In this document: piece by piece, positions 58,317 through 64,000 of the stretch
How positions within the stretch are numbered: position 1 is the first letter of the stretch
Layout of the letters: each line of letters begins with the position of its first letter
Assembly: GCF_004745955.1 (NCBI RefSeq)
Contig: NZ_SRLD01000004.1
Coordinates: 62,001 to 126,000, forward strand
Length of the DNA: 64,000 nucleotides
Direction: 5' to 3'
Origin: Hymenobacter elongatus
GTDB lineage: Bacteria; Bacteroidota; Bacteroidia; Cytophagales; Hymenobacteraceae
Notes under the pieces: generated by a model
The model's input: only the letters and a program-made list of their open reading frames with translations
Database searches by the model: none
Told to the model about the DNA's origin: nothing
Translations under genes and position numbers: made by a program

Positions 58317-59195
58317 ATGCTGCTTGCCTACCGCCGTGCCCTGCCGTTGTTGCGTATCCCCTTTTCTATCTACCTGATGCCCGTGTACTGGTTTGGCCTG
58401 AGTGCCCTGCGCGGCCCGGTAGACGCAGCACGGGCCGTAGGCGTATTCGTGGTGCTGCACCTGCTGGCTTACCCGGCTTCCAACGGCTACAACTCCTACT
58501 ACGACCGGGACGAGGGCAGCATCGGGGGTCTCAAGCAGCCACCGAAAGTTTCCGAGGAATTAATTCATCTGGTGTGGCTGTTTGATGCGCTGGCGGTGCT
58601 GGGCGCGTGGCTGCTGTCGCCACTTTTTGCCGTGCTGGTAGCCGTGTACCTGCTGATTTCAAAAGCCTACAGCTACGAGGGAATCCGGCTCAAAAAGCAC
58701 CCGTTTCTCAGCACGGCAGTAGTAGTAATTTTTCAAGGCGCTTTCACGTTTCTGATGACGCAGATCGGCGTGGGTGCCTCATTGGCAGCTATTACCGCGC
58801 CTACCAACCTGCTGCTGGCCTTGGTTAGCACCCTGTTTTTGTGCGGCTCCTACCCACTGACGCAGGTGTACCAACACCAGGAAGACCGCCAGCGCGGCGA
58901 CCAGACGCTCAGCCTGTGGCTGGGGCTGCGAGGCACATTCGTTTTTGCCGCCGTGGGCCTGCTACTGGGGGCGGCGCTATTGGCTTTCACGTACTGGCTG
59001 CGCGCCGAAACCCGGAATCTGCTGCTTTTTCTGGTGGCTACCGGGCCGGTGGTGTACCTGTTTGCGCGCTGGGCCTGGGCGGTGTGGCACGCCCCCACGG
59101 CTGCCGACTACGAGCACACGATGCGTATGAATCAAGTATCGTCGCTGTGCCTGAGCGCGGCATTTGTGGCTATGCTGCTGCTGGCGCGCCTGTAA
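58317..59195 (+). CDS. UbiA-family aromatic prenyltransferase
   Basis: A 292-residue integral membrane prenyltransferase with about eight hydrophobic segments. The first metal/diphosphate motif is ASNGYNSYYDRDEGS (NxxxDxxxD) and the second is YQHQEDRQRGDQTL, both in the expected positions. UbiA members attach an isoprenoid chain to an aromatic acceptor (for menaquinone, heme O, carotenoid or other products). Which acceptor is used here cannot be told; the adjacent methyltransferase suggests a quinone- or pigment-like product. Start at 58317 (MLLAYRRALP) matches the family N-terminus. Confidence 0.9.
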   Translation: MLLAYRRALPLLRIPFSIYLMPVYWFGLSALRGPVDAARAVGVFVVLHLLAYPASNGYNSYYDRDEGSIGGLKQPPKVSEELIHLVWLFDALAVLGAWLLSPLFAVLVAVYLLISKAYSYEGIRLKKHPFLSTAVVVIFQGAFTFLMTQIGVGASLAAITAPTNLLLALVSTLFLCGSYPLTQVYQHQEDRQRGDQTLSLWLGLRGTFVFAAVGLLLGAALLAFTYWLRAETRNLLLFLVATGPVVYLFARWAWAVWHAPTAADYEHTMRMNQVSSLCLSAAFVAMLLLARL

Positions 59196-59255
59196 GCGCT
59201 CAACAGCGGACAAGGACACCACGTAAGGCATAAAGCTTACTTTCGAATCCTCGCT

Positions 59256-59867
59256 ATGCGCGTTACCAACCTGATTACGCTGCTTTCTTTGGCAGGTGCC
59301 TGCTCCTCCCCCGATGCAGCCCGCACCACCGACACAACGACTTCGGCCCCGATGCCGGAGCCGCCGGACACCACACGTGCCCGCACTGTCACGGCCCAGT
59401 CGGATACGCTGAAGGTAGTCCGCCAGCAGCACCCATTTTCCGCTCCCGGTGCGCCCGATGTATTTACGCTGGCGGTGCGTGGCACATCATTGCTCACCGG
59501 CGAGGCTACCTTCACTATAACCGATGCGACCGGGCAGGTTATTTTTCGGGAGATGCTGAGTTCGGCCGATCTGGAGGCTTCTATGGTGTATGAGATGAAA
59601 ACGCCCACCGCTACGCCCGCCAAGCGCGAAGCTTTCATCCGCCGCCGTCTTGACACGTTCTTTGCTGAGCGGAATTTCCATAAGCCCGCGCTGGGACCCC
59701 AGGAAACCTACGCGCCCGGCGACCTGGACCGCGCCACCTGGGATGACCTACACCAGCGCCCCGAGGCCGTGAGCTTTCACTACTTGGTCGGAAAAGAGGA
59801 CAAGCGACGCATCGTTTGGTCGCCGCTCAAAAAGCAAGTGGTCCGCCTCGCCAGCTTCGGCGGCTAG
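59256..59867 (+). CDS. Hypothetical lipoprotein
   Basis: A 203-residue protein with a short lipoprotein signal (LLSLAGAC, Cys16) and then a threonine/proline-rich linker (to about residue 50). The body has a beta region (FTLAVRGTSLLTGEATFTIT) followed by helices (PAKREAFIRRRLDTFFAERN) and ends RRIVWSPLKKQVVRLASFGG. No family recognised. It is convergent with the DsbA-like gene, only 17 bp apart. Confidence 0.72.
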   Translation: MRVTNLITLLSLAGACSSPDAARTTDTTTSAPMPEPPDTTRARTVTAQSDTLKVVRQQHPFSAPGAPDVFTLAVRGTSLLTGEATFTITDATGQVIFREMLSSADLEASMVYEMKTPTATPAKREAFIRRRLDTFFAERNFHKPALGPQETYAPGDLDRATWDDLHQRPEAVSFHYLVGKEDKRRIVWSPLKKQVVRLASFGG

Positions 59868-59883
59868 CCGCCTGCGGAGCTTT

Positions 59884-60552
59884 TCAGCTATTGCCTTCTG
59901 CTGCGGCCTGCCGCATAGCCAGCTCCAGTCCTTCGACGAAGGCCGCATAGGGCTGAAACCCACGCGCCAGCAGATAGCCTTGGTCACCGGCCCGCAGAAT
60001 AGTAGTCGGGAAGCCCTGCACGCCAATGCGGGCCACGGCGGCAAATTCCTGCCGCGTGGCCTGAGCCGTTTCGGGCAGCGCCAGCCGCCGCCGGAACTCG
60101 GCTACGTTCAGGCCAAAATCGGCGGCCAGCGGCTCGTAGGTAGCCGGGTCGTTCAGGTTTTGTCCGTCCCGGAAATAGGCCTGCTGAATAGCGTGCGCGA
60201 AGCTGGCTGCCTGATGATAAGGGTCGAGCTGGCGGAAAACGGTCAGGGCGCGGCACGGCGGCTCCGAATCCTGCCGGTAGCTGCCTTCGGCTCCCAGCTG
60301 CCGGAAAGCCGGCCCAAACGTGACGCCCGCCACTTTTTCTACCTGCTCCAGCGCCCCGCTGATGTATTCCCAGTCGTTGCGGATCGGGCCAGCCTGCGGG
60401 CCCGTCACCATGCCCCCACTCAGGGCCGAAACCGTCAGGCGACCCGCAAACTCGTTTTGCACCCGCTCTATCACCGGGCTCATGCCGTAGCACCAGCCGC
60501 ACAAGGGGTCGAAGATGTAGAGAAGCTCGGGTAGGTCGGTGGGTTGTTCCAT
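59884..60552 (-). CDS. DsbA-family (FrnE-like) thiol oxidoreductase
   Basis: A 222-residue thioredoxin-fold protein with an inserted helical domain. Active site CGWC is in YIFDPLCGWCYGMSPV (near residues 18-21), and the conserved cis-proline region is GVQGFPTTIL. There is no signal peptide, which fits the cytoplasmic FrnE/DSBA-like group. Length and domain order (thioredoxin, helical insert, thioredoxin end) match. It may handle disulfides or act as a redox-linked isomerase; partner unknown. Confidence 0.9.
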   Translation of the reverse strand: MEQPTDLPELLYIFDPLCGWCYGMSPVIERVQNEFAGRLTVSALSGGMVTGPQAGPIRNDWEYISGALEQVEKVAGVTFGPAFRQLGAEGSYRQDSEPPCRALTVFRQLDPYHQAASFAHAIQQAYFRDGQNLNDPATYEPLAADFGLNVAEFRRRLALPETAQATRQEFAAVARIGVQGFPTTILRAGDQGYLLARGFQPYAAFVEGLELAMRQAAAEGNS

Positions 60553-60615
60553 GGGGTTGCGGGCAAAGCAGTAAGACTCGCAAAGGAATCAAAAGTTTGA
60601 GCCGATTAAAAATGA

Positions 60616-60648
60616 AAAAGCCAGTGGAAACAGGTTCCACTGGCTTTT
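60616..60648 (-). terminator. Terminator after rho
   Basis: 14-bp perfect arms AAAAGCCAGTGGAA and TTCCACTGGCTTTT with loop ACAGG; A-rich on the left, so U-rich on the minus strand. It ends the rho transcript. Confidence 0.88.
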
Positions 60649-60668
60649 GCGGGCTACAGTAAGTCGGC

Positions 60669-62804
60669 TTAGCCGTTCATCGACAGCAAAAACTCTTCGT
60701 TGTCCTTGGTGCCCTTCATGCGGTCTTTCAGGAACTCCATGGCCTCCGAGGCGGTCATGTCGGCCATGAATTTGCGCAGCACCCAAATCCGGTTCAGCTC
60801 TTCCTTGCTCATCAGCAGATCTTCGCGGCGGGTACCGGAAGCCGGCACGTCGATGGCCGGGAAAATGCGCTTGTTGGCCAGCTTGCGGTCCAGCTGCAAT
60901 TCCATGTTGCCGGTGCCTTTGAATTCCTCGAAGATAACCTCGTCCATTTTAGACCCGGTTTCAATGAGGGCCGTGGCAATGATGGTCAGCGAGCCGCCAT
61001 TTTCCACGTTGCGGGCCGCACCGAAGAAGCGCTTGGGCTTGTGCAGCGCGTTGGCATCCACACCACCCGACAGAATCTTGCCGGAAGCAGGCTGCACCGT
61101 GTTATAAGCGCGGGCCAAGCGAGTAATGGAGTCGAGCAGAATTACCACGTCGTGGCCGCACTCCACGAGGCGCTTGGCTTTGTCGAGGGCAATGCTGGCA
61201 ATTTTCACGTGGCGGTCGGCCGTTTCGTCGAAGGTGGAGCTGAGCACTTCGGCTTTCACCGAGCGGGCCATATCCGTTACTTCCTCCGGGCGCTCATCAA
61301 TGAGCAAAATGATGAGGTAAACCTCAGGATGATTTTCGGAAATCGAGTTGGCAATTTCCTGCAGCAATACTGTTTTACCCGTTTTGGGCTGCGCCACAAT
61401 CAGGCCGCGCTGCCCCTTACCGATAGGCGCAAACAGGTCCAGAATGCGGGTGCTCAGCTGGCTCGACTTGGTGGAAAGCTTCAGGCGCTCCTCGGCAAAC
61501 AGCGGAGTGAGGTTGCTGAATGGGATACGGTCCCGGGCTTCTTCTATCGTGCGGCCATTGATGCCTTCTACGCCCACCAAGGCAAAATACTTTTCGCCTT
61601 CGCGCGGTGGCCGAATTGTGCACTTTACCGTGTCGCCGGCTTTGAGCGCAAATTGCTTGATCTGCTGGGGAGCTACATAAATATCGTCGGGCGAGGCGAG
61701 GTAGTTGTAGAATGGCGACCGAAGGAAGCCATAGCCGCCATCGGGCATCATTTCCAGCGTGCCCTCACTAGGAAGCACAATGTCTATTTCGTTGCGCGGC
61801 CGTTGCGCGGCCTGGTCGCCCTGGCGAGGCTCACCAGCTTGGCGCGCTTCACCGGGTTGCCGCTGCTCGCCGGGCTGCCGCTGTTGCCGCTGCTGGTCGC
61901 GGGCCGCAAAACGGTCGTCGCGCCGGCCCTGTTCCCGGCCTTCCCGCTCGGGACGCGGCTCACGCGGCTCGCGGGGCGAGTCGCGCAGGGGCCGGGGCTC
62001 ACGTGGCTCCCGACCATCACGCGGAACATCATTCCGGTATTCGCGGGGGGCATCGGCCCGCTGCTCCCGGGGTTCGCGCGGCTCGCGGCTTTCGCGGGGC
62101 TCCCGAGGCTCGCGGCCACCGTCGCGCTGTAGGCCATTGGGCTGCTCAGGGCGCGGCTCGCGGAAGATAATAGGAGCCGGGGCTGCTACGGTTTCCGGGG
62201 CGACGGGTGCGGCGGCTTCAGCTGGTATGGCTACCGCAGCGGCAATAGGCGCATTATCCGGCTCCACAACTTCCACTGCGGACTCAGCTACCGGCGCAGC
62301 TTCAGCGCGGCCACGGCCTTCGGAGCGGGTGCGGCGCTCGGGCCGCTGATAGGGCTTGACGGGCCGGCTGTCGCCGTCGATGGTGGCCAGCGGCTCGGCA
62401 GCCACCTCCGGTGCGGCAGCCACAGGCTCCGGCACAGCGGGAGCCGGAGTGGCTACGGCGGCGGGAGTCGCTACGGGAGCAGCATTGCCCCGGCGCGGTG
62501 GCGTGGTGCGGGGCGCGCGGGAAGCAGGAACGGGCCGGGGCGTAACGGCAACCGAAGCCGGCAGCTCAGTAGCCGGCGCGGCCACGGCCATATCCGAAAA
62601 GGCTAGTGGCGCAGGCACGGGTTTCTCGTCCGCCGTTTTCACTTTTCTGGGGAGCTTGTCGGCTGGCGTGATGGCCTGCTGATCCAGAATCTTGTAAATC
62701 AGATCCTGTTTGCTGAGTTTCTTGAAGTTACCGACGTTCAGTTCTTCTGCTATTTCCTTCAGTTCGGAAAGCAGACGGTCCTTCAACTCTTCAATATTGT
62801 ACAT
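60669..62804 (-). CDS. rho: Transcription termination factor Rho with a long disordered insert
   Basis: A 711-residue Rho. Residues 1-50 are the helical N-terminal part ([20 protein letters not shown]), residues about 60-345 are an insert of low complexity, about 345-420 the RNA-binding cold-shock-like domain ([20 protein letters not shown]), and the rest the ATPase with Walker A PKTGKT (near 470), [13 protein letters not shown] and [13 protein letters not shown]. The insert has an alanine/proline/valine-rich half and a half rich in [13 protein letters not shown] and ARQAGEP repeats. Most Rho proteins are about 420 residues; large inserts occur in Bacteroidota and may promote condensate formation. 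Own terminator follows. Confidence 0.96.
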   Translation of the reverse strand: MYNIEELKDRLLSELKEIAEELNVGNFKKLSKQDLIYKILDQQAITPADKLPRKVKTADEKPVPAPLAFSDMAVAAPATELPASVAVTPRPVPASRAPRTTPPRRGNAAPVATPAAVATPAPAVPEPVAAAPEVAAEPLATIDGDSRPVKPYQRPERRTRSEGRGRAEAAPVAESAVEVVEPDNAPIAAAVAIPAEAAAPVAPETVAAPAPIIFREPRPEQPNGLQRDGGREPREPRESREPREPREQRADAPREYRNDVPRDGREPREPRPLRDSPREPREPRPEREGREQGRRDDRFAARDQQRQQRQPGEQRQPGEARQAGEPRQGDQAAQRPRNEIDIVLPSEGTLEMMPDGGYGFLRSPFYNYLASPDDIYVAPQQIKQFALKAGDTVKCTIRPPREGEKYFALVGVEGINGRTIEEARDRIPFSNLTPLFAEERLKLSTKSSQLSTRILDLFAPIGKGQRGLIVAQPKTGKTVLLQEIANSISENHPEVYLIILLIDERPEEVTDMARSVKAEVLSSTFDETADRHVKIASIALDKAKRLVECGHDVVILLDSITRLARAYNTVQPASGKILSGGVDANALHKPKRFFGAARNVENGGSLTIIATALIETGSKMDEVIFEEFKGTGNMELQLDRKLANKRIFPAIDVPASGTRREDLLMSKEELNRIWVLRKFMADMTASEAMEFLKDRMKGTKDNEEFLLSMNG

Positions 62805-63276
62805 ACACTAAAACTGGGAGAAAAAACGGGCGGGGCCGAACCGACACAAAGCAACACAAGCCAATCCGGGCACAAAGGGCAACCGCGAGGCGGCGCAAAG
62901 CACAGTAAGTACGGGACGAAAAAGGGAAGTAATACGCGGGGGAGGCGCTGGGGATAAATCGGGCCGTGCGCAATAGAACTAACTGCGGACCCGGCATCAG
63001 CGGCCGGCTTACTTACGCAATGTTAGCGTAATACGCCCGAACCGCCAAATGAGATACATTTTTTTTAGCGGATTGGTGCGCCGCTATTCCAGGGGCGAAA
63101 ATGGAGAGGGCCGAAAATGAATACTGCAGCTATCTATTGGCCGATACACTACTGGGCCGCTAGCCCGGGTGCGCCCATCGTGTTGCATTTCGCGGCGGGG
63201 CATAACGTGTTTTTATCCGTGGCCCTAGCCAAAAAAACTTACTTTTGCCCTTGTTCAAAACCGCGTTTTCTGCCTT
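62805..63276. other. 472-bp region between divergent rho and serS
   Basis: Includes the leader and promoter regions of both genes. A TTACGC/GCGTAA inverted repeat (63013-63031) and the serS -7 box are the only marks seen. The long rho leader could allow autoregulation by Rho, which is known in other bacteria. Confidence 0.5.
63240..63247 (+). promoter_or_regulatory. -7 box upstream of serS
   Basis: TACTTTTG matches TANNTTTG, 29 bases before the serS start. The -33 box is unclear. Confidence 0.5.
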
Positions 63277-64000
63277 ATGCTGCAAGTTTCCGTCCTGAGA
63301 GAGAATACCGAGCTGGTCCTGGCGGGCCTGGCCAAAAAGCACTACAAAACGGCGGAAGCCGATGTTGCCGCTATCCTGGAGCTGGATCAGCGCCGCAAGC
63401 AGCTGCAAACCGACCACGACCAGGCCCAAGCCGAAGCCAACGACCTGGCCCGCCAGATTGGGGGCCTAATGAAAAGCGGCGACAAAGCCGGGGCCGAGAC
63501 GCTGAAAGCACGCACCGCCACGCTGAAGCAGCACACCAAAGCGCATTCCGAAGAGCTGGCGCAAGTGGAGGAAGCACTGCAACAGACACTCTATAAGCTG
63601 CCTAACCTGCCGCACGGCAGCGTGCCGGAAGGCCGCGTGGCCGCCGACAACGAAGTAGTGCGCGAAGGCGGCACCAAGCCCGAGCTGCCCGCCGATGCCC
63701 TCCCCCACTGGGACCTGATTAAGAAGTACGACATTATCGACTTTGAGCTGGGCAACAAGATTACCGGGGCCGGCTTTCCGGTGTATAAGCGCCAGGGAGC
63801 CCGCCTTCAGCGCGCCCTCATCAACTTTTTCCTGGACGAGGCCCGCACTGCCGGCTACGACGAAATTCAGCCCCCGATTCTGGTGAATGAGGCCAGCGGC
63901 TACGGCACGGGCCAGCTGCCCGATAAAGAAGGCCAGATGTACCACGACAAGCAGGATAATCTGTACCTGATTCCGACTTCGGAGGTACCCATCACAAACC
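63277..64000 (+). CDS. serS: Seryl-tRNA synthetase (3' end outside the window)
   Basis: The first 241 residues of a class II seryl-tRNA synthetase. The N-terminal coiled-coil arm that grips the long arm of tRNA-Ser is clear (MLQVSVLRENTELVLAGLAK, then two long helices to about residue 105), followed by NLPHGSVPEGRVAADNEVVR and the start of the catalytic core (GAGFPVYKRQGARLQRALIN, GYDEIQPPILVNEASGYGTG, LYLIPTSEVPITN). It charges tRNA-Ser with serine. Divergent from rho. Only the C-terminal catalytic part is missing. Confidence 0.95.
   Translation, partial: MLQVSVLRENTELVLAGLAKKHYKTAEADVAAILELDQRRKQLQTDHDQAQAEANDLARQIGGLMKSGDKAGAETLKARTATLKQHTKAHSEELAQVEEALQQTLYKLPNLPHGSVPEGRVAADNEVVREGGTKPELPADALPHWDLIKKYDIIDFELGNKITGAGFPVYKRQGARLQRALINFFLDEARTAGYDEIQPPILVNEASGYGTGQLPDKEGQMYHDKQDNLYLIPTSEVPITN

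Noticed and set aside
59235..59256. TTTCGAATCC sequence that looks like a tRNA T-arm
   Set aside because: No acceptor, D or anticodon arm can be folded around it.

Overview
The window looks like chromosomal DNA of a GC-rich Bacteroidota, most likely Hymenobacter or a close relative in the Cytophagales. The evidence is: proteins with type IX secretion C-terminal sorting domains, a PID-CTERM protein, DUF5916 and DUF4173 families, a Rho factor with a very long disordered insert, and promoters of the Bacteroidota type (TTTG or TTG, about 20 bases, then TANNTTTG). Identification is from protein recognition alone; no search was run.

Layout. 1-9.8 kb: 3' end of a secreted beta-propeller protein, a membrane J-like protein, a SnoaL-like protein, an alpha/beta hydrolase, an L,D-transpeptidase-like lipoprotein, a Nudix hydrolase, a membrane protein, a secreted propeller protein, MeaB and a VOC protein. 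9.9-16.8 kb: a PID-CTERM protein beside an 1133-residue T9SS surface protein, then a DUF5916 protein. 16.9-20.0 kb: a BlaI/BlaR-type pair with three matching operators around its own promoter. 20.2-25.6 kb: folB, a coupled WD40/DivIVA-like pair, a phosphopantetheinyl transferase, a redoxin and a SirB1-like protein. 25.6-31.9 kb: a repeat-rich accessory stretch with many palindromes, two copies of a 145-bp MITE-like element, a zeta-type toxin module and an AT-rich gene split by one of the MITEs; an acyl-CoA carboxylase beta subunit sits at its edge.

31.9-36.8 kb: envelope block (MlaD-like, amidase, divergent LptD). 37-42.3 kb: panB, an RluA-type pseudouridine synthase, a desaturase, then rpsP-rimM-trmD-rplS. 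42.4-50.2 kb: an M1 peptidase, a pyrophosphatase-like lipoprotein lacking most metal ligands, overlapping queD-like and folE genes, a TIGR01777 protein and a lipoprotein. 50.3-56.7 kb: a bifunctional penicillin-binding protein and a four-gene group (membrane protein, winged-helix regulator, DUF4173, ferritin-like) with a matching 17-bp palindrome upstream of two of its genes. 57-64 kb: a membrane protein, a methyltransferase, a UbiA prenyltransferase, a lipoprotein, a DsbA-like protein, rho, and the 5' part of serS.

The strongest unusual observations are the MITE-split gene that can be restored in frame by removing one element copy, the three-operator BlaI promoter, the pyrophosphatase-like lipoprotein, the winged-helix palindromes, and a terminator-like hairpin in the rplS leader. 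No CRISPR array, rRNA, tRNA, prophage or complete transposase gene was seen.
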